A stretch of 64,000 nt of DNA from Chthoniobacteraceae bacterium (GCA_028293625.1 JAQGOL010000011.1:62001-126000); one strand, 5' to 3'; positions 10,178 through 18,972 are shown, counted from the stretch's first letter. The notes: a model not told the origin generated them from the sequence alone. Numbers and translations are program-made.

Positions 10178-10288
10178 GCGTCAGGGATGATCGGAGCTTC
10201 GAGAAATCGAATATGCGGCTGTCTGCATCAGCGGGTGGTGGAAGGTGGGGGCGGACTTTGTAAAGATGCGGAATTGAATTCAAGAAGA

Positions 10289-10306
10289 TTGTGAAAAATT
10301 TCACAA
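10289..10306. promoter_or_regulatory. candidate Crp/Fnr-family operator upstream of actA
   Basis: The palindrome TTGTGAAA-AA-TTTCACAA has perfect 8-base arms and contains TGTGA-N6-TCACA, the textbook Crp half-site arrangement. It lies 112-129 bases upstream of the actA ATG and just past the 3' end of the glycosyltransferase gene, the position expected for an activator site of the respiratory operon. A small TTGCGG-CTT-CCGCAA hairpin (10309-10323) abuts it. Binding by a Crp/Fnr-type protein is inference; no such regulator is in this window. Confidence 0.5.
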
Positions 10307-10369
10307 GCTTGCGGCTTCCGCAACCGCCAGCTCTCCGAGGTCCGCGTTCGCTTTTGGACGATGGCGCGG

Positions 10370-12055
10370 TCAGGGAGTTGGATGATTCGAAATTCGGTCC
10401 CGCGGCTGCAACAACAAAAACGTCTCCTTCGCCTCACCGGCCGAAAAAGTCCGAGCCACCACCAGGCCCGTGCGTGTTTCGGGTAATTTTTTTAACGACT
10501 GTTTTCGAGCGAGCACAAATTCGCTTCCGGGTGGGATGGAACCAATTGCGTATTTGAATGGGGTGCGCAGGTAAAAAAGTACCGCTGCGTAACCGGGGTC
10601 AAAAACAACGAGTGATTTCCCTGGGGGAATGGCCGCATCGATTTGCGCGGCGAGCGGGCGAAGGTCGTCGGCCCGGTTGATCCAGGGGATGGCGGCTGTT
10701 GCGTAAAGCAAGGAGGCGACAGCGCAAAGAATGCCGCTTCCAAGCGCCAGTGTCGCGGGGCGCAATCCAATCGGGCGCCTTGCAACGATGAAAGCGCAGA
10801 GGCCAAGGGAGAGAGTTGCGACCAAAGCAGCAGGGACAGCGCGCGCGAAATCAAAATGCCGCAACGCATCCCCTGCCCCGAGGCCACCAGGCGTTGCCCC
10901 GGCCAAAAACGGGGTTGCGAGAGCCGCCACGACAAGCAATCCGCCCAATACGACGTTGACTCGATGCCAAATCCGCAGGGCGCGCCCCACTGGGCGGCTC
11001 TCATTGAGGGCAAGCGCAAGGAGAAGTGCAAACGGCGCTCCGAGCGGGAGCAGATAACGAGGCAGCACACCGGGAACCAGCAGTAATCCAAAAAAACAGG
11101 CTCCGATTGTGACTGCCAGGGCGGCAAGAAAACGCCGGTCAACGGCAGGCCCGATATTTTCCAAATCATCCGCGCCCGATTCGGGGCGGCGGATTGCGCC
11201 GATAAGCAGCGGTGTAAAAAGCAACCACGGCAACTGATCCATCAAGCCACGCGGGATATTCAAAAAGAAATTGCCCGCGTTGAATTCGCTGTCGGTAAAT
11301 CGCTCAATCCCCTGCCGTTTCCAAACCTCGGCGGCGTTGAGAGTTTCGGGTGAGTGAAAAAACGGGATCGCCCAGGCGGCAAAGATGGCCGCCGCGATTG
11401 CCAGCCCGGCAAAATGGGCCGGATGCCATAGCCAGCGCCATTGACGTTCCACCCAAAGCGCCGCAATTACCACGGCGTAGAAGAAAAGCAGATGCAGCGA
11501 AGGCCCTTTTGCGAGTGCCGCCACGCCGAGGAAAAAAAATGGCACGGTCCATGTCAACCAAGGGGAACGCCGCTGCCGCCACCAGGCCAGCCACGTTACG
11601 ATCGCCAAGCCGCTCAGTGGCGCGTAAATGCCTTCAATCTCAGCCCCGGCAAAACGGGCTTTCGCCAGGAGCCCAAACTGTGTCATGGAAAAAAGCGCCG
11701 CGATGAACCCGGTCTCGGGATTCATCCAACCGCGTCCGCTGCTCAAGGCGACGATGGTGCCGGCCAAGGCCAGGACGCAAAGCGCGGAGGGGATCCGGGC
11801 ACTCCATTCATTGCGCACGCCGGAAATTTTAAACGAGGCAGCAATCAGCCAGTTCACCAGCGGCGGCTTGCGCAAAAACGGTTTGCCTCCCACATAAGGG
11901 ACCAGCCAGCTGCCTCCTTCGAGCATGGTAACCGCGGGCAATATGCGTCTTCCTTCTTCACCCTTGATTTCCGTGGAACCCAATCCCGGCAGAAAAATGA
12001 CCGCCCACAAAATGAGCACGAGAACAAAAGCTTGGAGTCGATTCACCGCGCGCAT
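10370..12055 (-). CDS. membrane glycosyltransferase, GT39/ArnT-like
   Basis: A 561-residue integral membrane protein of the dolichyl-phosphate-mannose/ArnT class (GT-C fold), which transfers sugar from a polyprenyl-phosphate donor to lipid or protein on the outer face of the membrane. The first luminal loop carries STEIKGEEGRRI, matching the acidic-Arg loop of ArnT/PMT enzymes, followed by YVGGKPFLRKPPLVNWLIA, the typical GKP-x-x-x-KPPL motif. About ten further hydrophobic helices follow, then a soluble C-terminal domain. The ATG at 12055 is chosen because the longer reading frame would run through the divergent lipoprotein gene. It reads toward the act operon with 192 bases between. Acceptor unknown. 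Confidence 0.82.
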   Translation of the reverse strand: MRAVNRLQAFVLVLILWAVIFLPGLGSTEIKGEEGRRILPAVTMLEGGSWLVPYVGGKPFLRKPPLVNWLIAASFKISGVRNEWSARIPSALCVLALAGTIVALSSGRGWMNPETGFIAALFSMTQFGLLAKARFAGAEIEGIYAPLSGLAIVTWLAWWRQRRSPWLTWTVPFFFLGVAALAKGPSLHLLFFYAVVIAALWVERQWRWLWHPAHFAGLAIAAAIFAAWAIPFFHSPETLNAAEVWKRQGIERFTDSEFNAGNFFLNIPRGLMDQLPWLLFTPLLIGAIRRPESGADDLENIGPAVDRRFLAALAVTIGACFFGLLLVPGVLPRYLLPLGAPFALLLALALNESRPVGRALRIWHRVNVVLGGLLVVAALATPFLAGATPGGLGAGDALRHFDFARAVPAALVATLSLGLCAFIVARRPIGLRPATLALGSGILCAVASLLYATAAIPWINRADDLRPLAAQIDAAIPPGKSLVVFDPGYAAVLFYLRTPFKYAIGSIPPGSEFVLARKQSLKKLPETRTGLVVARTFSAGEAKETFLLLQPRDRISNHPTP

Positions 12056-13655
12056 TTCCCACGAAGCGGCGGCAGCCGGAAGCCAAATCTTTTTGCTGCT
12101 GCTGGCGGCGCTGCTTTTGGGATGCAAGCCGGCCATCCAAAAACCGGCGCCGGCCAAAGCGCGTGCCGAGCATGTCGTAATCTGTATCTGGGACGGGATG
12201 CGCCCCGACTTTGTCACTGCTTCCGGCACGCCGACGCTGCATGCGCTGGCTCAAAGCGGCACGTTTTTTACGAACAACCATTCCCAGTATATCACCACCA
12301 CCGAGGTCAACGGCACGGTGCTTGCCACCGGCGTTTTCCCGGCTCGCAGTGGGATTATCGCCAATCGCGAGTTCCGGCGTGAGATCAATCCGCTCGCGTC
12401 GTTTGCCACCGAGAGCGTCGAAGCCATCCGCAAGGGAGACGAACTGACCGGCGGGAAATATCTCGGCGTCTCGACAATCGCGGAGACGGTTCAGAAAGCG
12501 GGCTTCAGCACGGCGGTTTCGGGAACCAAACCGGTGGCTTTGCTTCAGGACCGCTTTTTTGGCCGCAGCGGCACCAGGGATTCGTTGATGCTTTTCGCCG
12601 GAAAATCCCAGTCGCCCGCAGCCTTCGCCGAAATCGTTGAAGAGCTTGGCCCGTTTCCGCCCCTCCCGTCCACCGACGTCACTGTTGAGAACGTCAAACC
12701 GAATTCGGCCCAGGATACCTGGACAACGCGCGCGCTGACCGAGGTGTTTTGGAAAAACGGCGTGCCGAAGTTGAGCATCCTGTGGTTGAACGAACCGGAC
12801 TTCAGCCAGCATATGACAGCGCCGGGTTCGGCGGCGGCGTTGGCTGGTATAGCCAATTGCGATACCAGCCTGGCCGCCGTGCTTTCCACGCTTGAAACCA
12901 AAGGGATCCGCGACAAGACGGATATTTTTGTCGTCAGCGATCACGGGTTTTCCACCGTCGCAAAAATGATCAATTTAGTGGCGAAATTCAAAGCCATGGG
13001 TATTCCGGCCGGACGCGAGTTCAAATGGGCTCCCGCGCCTGGTGAAGTGCTTGTGGTCAATACGGGCGGCAGCGTTTGCATCTACGTTGCCGGCCACGTC
13101 TCCGAAATGATTCAAAAAGTTGTCGATCTGCTCCAATCAAGCGATTTCGCGGGCCCCATCTTCACCAAGGATCCATTGCCCGGCACCTTTTCCCTGAAAG
13201 ATGCACACCTCGATTCCGCCAACGCACCGGACGTCGTTTTCAGTTTTCGCGCCCTGCCCGGACCCAATCAATTTGGCACTCCCGGCTTGATTTATGGCGA
13301 ACTGGAACGTGGATTCGGCACGCACGGCACACTGGGGAAAGCCGACGTGAACAACCTCCTTATCGCCGCCGGTCCTGACATCCGCGCCGGATTCCGCGAT
13401 TTGTTTCCAAGCGGCAATATCGATGTTGCTCCAACCGTTCTTCATCTACTTGGAATCAAAGCGCCCGAGCCGCTGGATGGGCGGGTGCTCATGGAAGCGC
13501 TCGCTGCGGTCGAGTGGGATGCGCCCAAACCGCAGTCCAAACGGATGGAAGCCACCCGTCAAATCGGCGCATTGACATGGCGGCAATTTATACAAACCAC
13601 TGAATTTGCCGGTCATTCTTATCTGGACGAAGGGAATGCGAGCCTTGAGAAGTAG
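12012..13655 (+). CDS. lipoprotein type I phosphodiesterase/nucleotide pyrophosphatase
   Basis: A 547-residue alkaline-phosphatase-superfamily enzyme. A signal segment ends in the lipobox LLLGC, so it is probably a lipoprotein. Metal-site motifs of the phosphodiesterase/NPP family follow in order: IWDGMRPDFV, the nucleophile region TTTEVNGTVLATG, NEPDFSQHMTAPG (Asp and His ligands), VVSDHGFS and a C-terminal FGTHGTLG. NPP enzymes cleave phosphodiester or pyrophosphate bonds; the substrate here is unknown. The start is uncertain: ATG 12012 leaves a long n-region and makes the gene overlap the divergent glycosyltransferase start by about 44 bases. A strong terminator follows the stop. Confidence 0.83.
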   Translation: MSTRTKAWSRFTARISHEAAAAGSQIFLLLLAALLLGCKPAIQKPAPAKARAEHVVICIWDGMRPDFVTASGTPTLHALAQSGTFFTNNHSQYITTTEVNGTVLATGVFPARSGIIANREFRREINPLASFATESVEAIRKGDELTGGKYLGVSTIAETVQKAGFSTAVSGTKPVALLQDRFFGRSGTRDSLMLFAGKSQSPAAFAEIVEELGPFPPLPSTDVTVENVKPNSAQDTWTTRALTEVFWKNGVPKLSILWLNEPDFSQHMTAPGSAAALAGIANCDTSLAAVLSTLETKGIRDKTDIFVVSDHGFSTVAKMINLVAKFKAMGIPAGREFKWAPAPGEVLVVNTGGSVCIYVAGHVSEMIQKVVDLLQSSDFAGPIFTKDPLPGTFSLKDAHLDSANAPDVVFSFRALPGPNQFGTPGLIYGELERGFGTHGTLGKADVNNLLIAAGPDIRAGFRDLFPSGNIDVAPTVLHLLGIKAPEPLDGRVLMEALAAVEWDAPKPQSKRMEATRQIGALTWRQFIQTTEFAGHSYLDEGNASLEK

Positions 13656-13680
13656 CGCGATTTTCCGGAGCGCTTTTTTA
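13654..13680 (+). terminator. intrinsic terminator of the phosphodiesterase gene
   Basis: AGCGC at 13654-13658 pairs with GCGCT at 13670-13674 and is followed at once by a run of T. It overlaps the stop codon of the phosphodiesterase gene. Confidence 0.7.
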
Positions 13681-13838
13681 TCTAACTCTTTAATATCTAT
13701 CTAAGAGGCACAGGGAATTGAGATTAGGAATGGACCGCGACGATGTAGGAGCGGTTAAGAAAGTTTATACCCAGCCGTCGGCAGGGTCCCCCTTCCAAAA
13801 CTAATTTGAACGCGAAGAGACTGCCGTTGTCTTCGAAA
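13681..13838 (+). other. non-coding interval between two terminator-like hairpins
   Basis: No gene is visible in these 158 bases. The stretch contains CGGCAG near 13779 and CTGCCG at 13821, which could pair across about 40 bases, and it ends at a second terminator-like hairpin just before the ABC ATPase gene. It could be a small RNA or a regulated leader; no known riboswitch class was recognised. Confidence 0.3.
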
Positions 13839-13840
13839 AC

Positions 13841-13871
13841 CCGCGCTTGCAAAACGGCGCGGAGTTTTTTT
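13841..13871 (+). terminator. terminator-like hairpin just upstream of the ABC ATPase start
   Basis: CCGCGC (13841-13846) pairs with GCGCGG (13857-13862) across a 10-base loop, followed by AG and a run of seven T. It ends 20 bases before the ATPase ATG, so it could act as an attenuator of the exporter operon or end a short transcript. Confidence 0.6.
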
Positions 13872-13891
13872 ATCCCGATCCCCGAAACTCA

Positions 13892-14854
13892 ATGATCAAA
13901 GTTCGAAATCTGAAAAAGCATTTCGGTCCCAAAGTCGCCGTGAATGGCGTCTCGTTTACAATCGAACGAGGTGAAGTTCTTGGTTTCCTTGGACCCAATG
14001 GTGCAGGCAAATCCACCACCATGCGTATGATCACCGGCTTCATCCCGCCCAGCGAAGGCGAGATCAAGATTGGTGAATTCGATATGTTGAAAAACCCGAT
14101 CGCCGCCAAACGGCTTATCGGTTACCTCCCTGAGAACGCCCCCTCTTACGCCGATATGAGCGTGCATGGCTTTCTCTCGTTTGCCGCGGAACTGCGCGGC
14201 CTTTCAGGCGATGCGAATAAACGGGCGGTCGCCCGGGCAATTGAAATGTGCTTTCTCGAGCCGGTGCTGCATCAAAGCATCGAGACGTTGTCGAAAGGTT
14301 ACCGGCACCGCACCTGTTTTGCCCAATCGATCATCCACGATCCGGCGGTCCTCATTCTTGATGAGCCAACCGATGGGCTTGATCCAAACCAGAAACACGA
14401 AATGCGCACCCTGATCCGGCGCATGGGCGAAAAGAAGGCGATTATTTTTTCGACCCACATCCTTGAGGAAGTCGAGGCGGTCTGTTCCCGCGCGGTCATT
14501 ATCGATCGCGGCCAGATCGTCGCCAATGGAACCCCGCGTGAATTGAAAATGCGTTCAGACCAGGCGGGCGCCGTCACGTTGCGTCTGCTTGATGGAAGCG
14601 CCGCGGCAGTGAAGTCGAAAATCGACCAGATCTCCGCCGTTGCGCGCTCCATCGTCCTGAGCGAATCGCCGGTCGCGGTGCGCGCTTTTCCCAGGCAGAA
14701 AGAAAGCGGGGATGAAGTCTCGCGCGCCTTGGGGGAAATGGCCTCAAAGGAACGCTGGAAAGTGCAGGAACTGCGCATCGAGGAAGGCCGGCTCGATGAA
14801 GTCTTCCGGGGGATCACACTGCCGGACAACAAGAAAGAGGAGACAAAGAAGTGA
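13892..14854 (+). CDS. ABC transporter ATPase, GldA-like
   Basis: A 320-residue ABC-2 type ATPase. Walker A is GPNGAGKSTT (near residue 38), the signature is LSKGYRHR, and Walker B runs into LILDEPTDGLDPNQ, then STHILEE with the H-loop. A C-terminal extension of about 80 residues follows, as in GldA/NatA-like ATPases. It powers the permease encoded next, whose ATG overlaps this gene's stop by 4 bases. A longer in-frame start at 13847 exists, but it would lie inside the upstream hairpin. No Shine-Dalgarno is evident. It is the first of four genes with the layout gldA-gldF-gldG-DUF4340; gliding itself is not implied, since no other gliding genes are present. Confidence 0.88.
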   Translation: MIKVRNLKKHFGPKVAVNGVSFTIERGEVLGFLGPNGAGKSTTMRMITGFIPPSEGEIKIGEFDMLKNPIAAKRLIGYLPENAPSYADMSVHGFLSFAAELRGLSGDANKRAVARAIEMCFLEPVLHQSIETLSKGYRHRTCFAQSIIHDPAVLILDEPTDGLDPNQKHEMRTLIRRMGEKKAIIFSTHILEEVEAVCSRAVIIDRGQIVANGTPRELKMRSDQAGAVTLRLLDGSAAAVKSKIDQISAVARSIVLSESPVAVRAFPRQKESGDEVSRALGEMASKERWKVQELRIEEGRLDEVFRGITLPDNKKEETKK

Positions 14855-15585
14855 AAGAAATTCTCATTATCGCAAAACGCGAACTGCGCGGTTATTTTTC
14901 ATCGCCGGTCGCTTTCGTATTCATCGTCATTTTCCTGCTGCTCTCAGGATTTTTCACCTTCATGATGGCGAACTTCTTCGAGCGCGGAGAAGCAAACCTG
15001 CAGTCGTTCTTCATGTGGCATCCGTGGCTCTACCTGTTTTTGGTGCCGGCGGTCGGAATGCGAATGTGGTCGGATGAAAGGCGGCTTGGAACCATCGAGC
15101 TGCTCCTCACGATGCCAGTCACTCCGTGGCAGGCGATTGTTGGCAAGTTCCTCGCTTCGTGGCTGATCATTGGCCTCGCCTTGTTGCTGACCTTCCCGCT
15201 CGTGATCACGGTCAACTATCTGGGCAACCCGGATAACGGCGTCATTTTCGCCAGCTATATCGGCAGTCTGCTCATGGCAGGCGCCTACCTGGCAATCAGC
15301 GCGATGACTTCCGCCATGACCCGCAATCAGGTCGTCAGCTTTATTGTTTCAGTGGTGCTCTCGCTTTTCCTGATTCTCGCGGGATGGCCGCCGGTGACCA
15401 ATCTGCTGGTAAGCTGGGCGCAGCCATGGCTTGTCGATGGCATCGCCGCATTCAGTGTCATGACGCATTTTGACAGCATCCAAAAAGGCGTGCTCGATTC
15501 GCGCGACCTTCTCTACTTCCTCTCGGTCATGGGCTTCTCGCTCTTTACGACCAGCGTGATCATCCGCGCCCATCGCGCGGGCTGA
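14851..15585 (+). CDS. ABC-2 permease, GldF-like
   Basis: A 244-residue membrane protein with six predicted helices, starting KEILIIAKRELRGYFSSPVAFVF without a signal peptide, the pattern of GldF/ABC-2 permeases (KRELxxYFxSPxAY). RMWSDERRLGTIELLLTMPV is the cytoplasmic coupling segment that contacts the ATPase. It starts with GTG overlapping the ATPase stop (GTGA). The cargo is unknown. Confidence 0.88.
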   Translation: MKEILIIAKRELRGYFSSPVAFVFIVIFLLLSGFFTFMMANFFERGEANLQSFFMWHPWLYLFLVPAVGMRMWSDERRLGTIELLLTMPVTPWQAIVGKFLASWLIIGLALLLTFPLVITVNYLGNPDNGVIFASYIGSLLMAGAYLAISAMTSAMTRNQVVSFIVSVVLSLFLILAGWPPVTNLLVSWAQPWLVDGIAAFSVMTHFDSIQKGVLDSRDLLYFLSVMGFSLFTTSVIIRAHRAG

Positions 15586-15612
15586 ACTCCAACCCCTAAT
15601 TCTCTTTTTCCA

Positions 15613-17508
15613 ATGAAGAAAGGTCTCGAAACCTATCTCTACTCGACGGTCGGCGTGGCGGCCATGTTCGCCATCCTCGTTGCAATCAACATCATCGGCT
15701 CGCGCGCAAAACAGCGGGTCGATCTGACTGCCGAACACGCATACACCCTCTCGGCGGGAACCCGCGCGATTCTCGCGAAACTCGATACGCCGGTCCAGAT
15801 CCGCTTCTACTGCACTCGCAAGGAAAACCGGATGCCGCTTGATCTGAAGGCCTACGCTCAGCGCGTGGAGGATTTACTCGGCGAATACCGGCAGGCGTCC
15901 AAGGGCCAGATCGAAATCCAAAAGCTCGATCCGGAGCCGGATTCCGACGCGGAAGATTCAGCCAAGCTTGACGGCGTGGAAGGCCAGATGCTGCCCGATG
16001 GCGAACGCGTTTACCTCGGGGTGAGCGTCACGATGCTCGATCAGAAAGAAGCGCTCCCCTTCCTCACCCAGGACCGTGAGCGGTTGCTTGAATATGATCT
16101 CTCGCGCGCGATCTCGCGTGTGGCGGCCGCTGAAAAACCGGTGGTCGGAATCATGAGTCCATTGCAGCTTGCCGGCATGCCATCCAATCCAATGATGGCG
16201 CGCATGGGCGGTGGCCAGAGCCAGAAGCCGTGGTTGATTCAAAGTGAACTCGGCCGCGATTACACGGTGAAAACCGTCGAGATGACCGTGGATAAAATCC
16301 CTGATGAAGTGAAGGTGCTCGTCCTGGTGCATCCCAAGGCGATCTCCGATACGGCCCAGTTCGCGATCGACCAATTCATCCTGCGCGGTGGAAAACTGAT
16401 CGCGTTTCTTGATCCGCTTGCCGTGCTTGATCGCGGCGCGGGCGGGCCGATGGGACCTTCCAGCAGCTCTTCCATTGATAAGCTTCTCAAATCGTGGGGA
16501 CTCGCCTTCGACTCAACCAAAGTCGTGGCCGATATGAATTATCTCTCCAAGACCCGCCAGGGCCGCGCCCCGGCTCTGCTGACGTTGACCGAGAAAGCCG
16601 TCAACAAGGACGACGTGCTCACCGCCAATGCCGACAATCTTCTCCTGGCATTCCCCGGCGCGTTTACCGGCACTCCCAGTGAAGGGCTCAAGGAAACCGT
16701 GCTGTTGAAATCGACAACCGATTCCCAATTGGTCGAGCCGATGATGGCGCAGATGAGCGGCGAGGAAATTATCAAGAGCTTCAAATCGTCCGGCACCGAA
16801 TATGCCCTGGCCGTGCGGCTCACCGGGAAGTTCAAGACTGCTTTCCCCGAGGGAAAACCGAAGGCGGCCGATCCCAAGCCCGATGGAAAACCGCCGGAGC
16901 CTGCTTCAACCGATGCAGTTCTTAAGGAATCTGAAAAAGAGAATGCAGTCGTACTCATTGGCGACTCAGACTTTTTACAGGACCAGGTCGTCGCGCAGGA
17001 AACGATGAACCCGCTCGGTGGTCAGCGCATGTTTATCCCGGTCAACGGCAACCTGGCGTTTGCCCAGAGTGCCGTCGATCAGCTGACCGGCGATGAGAAC
17101 CTCATCAAGGTGCGCAGCCGGACCTCCCGCGAGCGTCCGTTCACGGTGGTTAATAAAATGCAGACCGACGCCGAGGAACGTTATCGCAGCAAGATCAAGG
17201 AACTTGAAACAGGCCTGGCAGATGCGCAGCGCAAATTGAGTGATCTGCAGCGGGCGAAATCGAGTGATGGCGGACCAGGACAACGTTTCATCCTTTCGCC
17301 TGAACAACAGCAGGAGATCGCCAATTTCCGCAAGAAAGAGACCGAGGTAAAACAGCAACTGAAGCTCGAGCGCAAAAAACTGCGCGCTGACATCGACTCC
17401 CTGGCCAACCGGCTCAAATGGGAAAACATCGCCGCGGTCCCCTTCCTTGTTGCATTGGGAGGTGTCGTGATGGCCGTCCAACGCCGTCGTAAACAAGCCG
17501 CCCGTTAA
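15613..17508 (+). CDS. GldG-like ABC transporter auxiliary protein
   Basis: A 631-residue protein with an N-terminal transmembrane helix (about residues 12-29), a large extracytoplasmic ABC_transp_aux domain beginning RVDLTAEHAYTLSAGTRAIL, the family's conserved entry motif, and a C-terminal helix near 607-624 ending in an Arg/Lys-rich tail. A charged helical stretch at about 515-600 looks like a coiled coil. A short Pro/Lys/Asp-rich insert lies near 414-430. In the Gld family this protein partners the permease. It follows the permease by 27 bases. Function in this organism unknown. Confidence 0.85.
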   Translation: MKKGLETYLYSTVGVAAMFAILVAINIIGSRAKQRVDLTAEHAYTLSAGTRAILAKLDTPVQIRFYCTRKENRMPLDLKAYAQRVEDLLGEYRQASKGQIEIQKLDPEPDSDAEDSAKLDGVEGQMLPDGERVYLGVSVTMLDQKEALPFLTQDRERLLEYDLSRAISRVAAAEKPVVGIMSPLQLAGMPSNPMMARMGGGQSQKPWLIQSELGRDYTVKTVEMTVDKIPDEVKVLVLVHPKAISDTAQFAIDQFILRGGKLIAFLDPLAVLDRGAGGPMGPSSSSSIDKLLKSWGLAFDSTKVVADMNYLSKTRQGRAPALLTLTEKAVNKDDVLTANADNLLLAFPGAFTGTPSEGLKETVLLKSTTDSQLVEPMMAQMSGEEIIKSFKSSGTEYALAVRLTGKFKTAFPEGKPKAADPKPDGKPPEPASTDAVLKESEKENAVVLIGDSDFLQDQVVAQETMNPLGGQRMFIPVNGNLAFAQSAVDQLTGDENLIKVRSRTSRERPFTVVNKMQTDAEERYRSKIKELETGLADAQRKLSDLQRAKSSDGGPGQRFILSPEQQQEIANFRKKETEVKQQLKLERKKLRADIDSLANRLKWENIAAVPFLVALGGVVMAVQRRRKQAAR

Positions 17509-17526
17509 CTTCCTTCTTTATTCCTC

Positions 17527-18921
17527 ATGAAAGGCAAACAACTCGCATTTCTGCTTCTGCTCGCGCTCGTTCTCGGCGCCGCGGGCTATTATCTGTATAA
17601 AAATACCGGCGACACGTGGAACGCCGCCGGCACCGGAACCGCCGGATCCAAAGTAGTCGACCTGCCGATCAACGATGTTGCCCGGCTGGTTGTGAAAAGC
17701 TCAGGCTCGGAATTGAACCTGGTCAAAAAGGACGAGACATGGACGGTGCAGGAACGCGCCGATTATCCCGCCAACTACGAGCAAATCAGCGGGCTGCTGC
17801 TGAAGTTGTGGAATCTCAAGTCGGTCCAGGAAGTTAAAGTCGGCCCCTCGCAATTCGCGAGGCTCGACCTTGAGCCAGGCAAAGGCGCCGGCACCCAGCT
17901 CGAGTTCAAGGACAAGGATGGCAAACAGCTCGCCGCCCTTTTGCTTGGAAAATCGTATGTGAAAAAGGGCGAGGCCGATGGCGGTGAAATGCCCGGTCTT
18001 CCTTCCGGCCGGTACGTGCTGCCCGTTGGTGCCGGGGCGAAAGTTTCGCTCGTTTCCGAAACGCTTGATGAGGTCAACGCAAAGCCTGAAAACTGGCTTA
18101 AACGTGATTTCCTCAAGATTGAAAATCCGAAAACGATCACGCTGAGTGGTGTCACGGATGCCCAGAAGTGGAAGCTTGATCGCGATACCGTCGCCGCCGA
18201 CTGGAAGCTCGATGGCGCCAAGGAAGAGGAAAAAATCGACACCGCCAAAACCGGTCCGGTTTCCAGCGCGTTTGCCGCCGCCAGCTTCTCCGATGTGCTC
18301 GCTCCTGATGCGAAGCCCGAAGAGACCGGCCTCGACAAGCCGACTGTGGCAACGATTGAGACCTTCGATCATTTCGTTTACACGCTTAAAATCGGTAAAC
18401 AGAGCGGCGGCAACTATCCGGTTGCAGTCGAGGTCGCGGCCACTCTTCCAAAAGAGCGGACACCGGGCAAAGAGGAGAAGCCTGAGGAGAAGACCAAGCT
18501 CGACGAAGAATTCAAAACAACGACCAAGCGTCTTGAAGAGAAGCTTGCCACCGAACAGAAATTCGCCGGCCGCCCTTTCCTGATTGCCAGTTCGACGATT
18601 GACCAACTGGTAAAAGATCGTGCGGCGCTGCTGGTGGAGAAGAAGCCTGAGCCTCCCGTTGCCACCACCCCGCCGGTTTCGGCCACCACCCCGCCGGTTT
18701 CGGTGACCACTCCGCCCGTAACAGTACCACCAGCGCCAGAGCCGACTCCAGTGCCGCCGACTCCAGTGCCGCCGACTCCAGTGCCAGAGCCCCAGCCAGC
18801 GCCCGCACCGCCGACTTCAGAACCCCAGCCGGCGCCAGTACCCGCACCGCCGGCTCCAGCTCCGCAGCCGCCGCCAGCTCCGGAAGCTCAGCCATCGCCA
18901 GAACCGGAAGCAGCTAAGTAA
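17527..18921 (+). CDS. DUF4340 protein with proline-rich C-terminal tail
   Basis: A 464-residue protein with an N-terminal membrane anchor (LAFLLLLALVLGAAGYYLY). DUF4340 features follow: LPINDVARLVVKSSG early on, WTVQERADYPANYEQI, and repeated beta-rich units such as ITLSGV and WKLDGAKEEEKIDT. DUF4340 genes commonly follow gldG-like genes, as here with an 18-base gap. Residues after about 375 form a tail of about 90 residues of almost only Pro, Ala, Glu, Val and Thr, built from short tandem DNA repeats, and likely disordered in the periplasm. No catalytic motif is visible. Confidence 0.78.
   Translation: MKGKQLAFLLLLALVLGAAGYYLYKNTGDTWNAAGTGTAGSKVVDLPINDVARLVVKSSGSELNLVKKDETWTVQERADYPANYEQISGLLLKLWNLKSVQEVKVGPSQFARLDLEPGKGAGTQLEFKDKDGKQLAALLLGKSYVKKGEADGGEMPGLPSGRYVLPVGAGAKVSLVSETLDEVNAKPENWLKRDFLKIENPKTITLSGVTDAQKWKLDRDTVAADWKLDGAKEEEKIDTAKTGPVSSAFAAASFSDVLAPDAKPEETGLDKPTVATIETFDHFVYTLKIGKQSGGNYPVAVEVAATLPKERTPGKEEKPEEKTKLDEEFKTTTKRLEEKLATEQKFAGRPFLIASSTIDQLVKDRAALLVEKKPEPPVATTPPVSATTPPVSVTTPPVTVPPAPEPTPVPPTPVPPTPVPEPQPAPAPPTSEPQPAPVPAPPAPAPQPPPAPEAQPSPEPEAAK
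18655..18915 (+). repeat. tandem repeats encoding the Pro-rich tail
   Basis: Two adjacent near-identical 21-base units (coding for TTPPVSA/TTPPVSV) at about 18661-18702 are followed by three copies of a 15-base unit coding for PTPVP near 18747-18785, then looser Pro/Ala/Glu repeats. Such runs change length easily, so the tail may vary between strains. Confidence 0.75.
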
Positions 18922-18940
18922 TCCGGTTCTTATGCGGGTA

Positions 18941-18972
18941 GCGGAAGGCAATCACTTTTTGATTGCCTCCGC
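18941..18972 (+). terminator. hairpin downstream of the exporter operon
   Basis: GCGGAAGGCAATCA pairs with TGATTGCCTCCGC (one bulged A) around a short loop of C and T. No T-run follows, so it is a stable 3' hairpin rather than a clear intrinsic terminator. Confidence 0.45.

Noticed and set aside
11958-12944. 328-codon minus-strand frame over the phosphodiesterase
   Set aside because: Composition and lack of motifs show it to be the shadow of the plus-strand enzyme.
13892-18921. Complete gliding-motility system
   Set aside because: Only the GldA/F/G-like exporter and DUF4340 partner are present; no other gld or spr genes are in the window, and such exporters occur in non-gliding bacteria.
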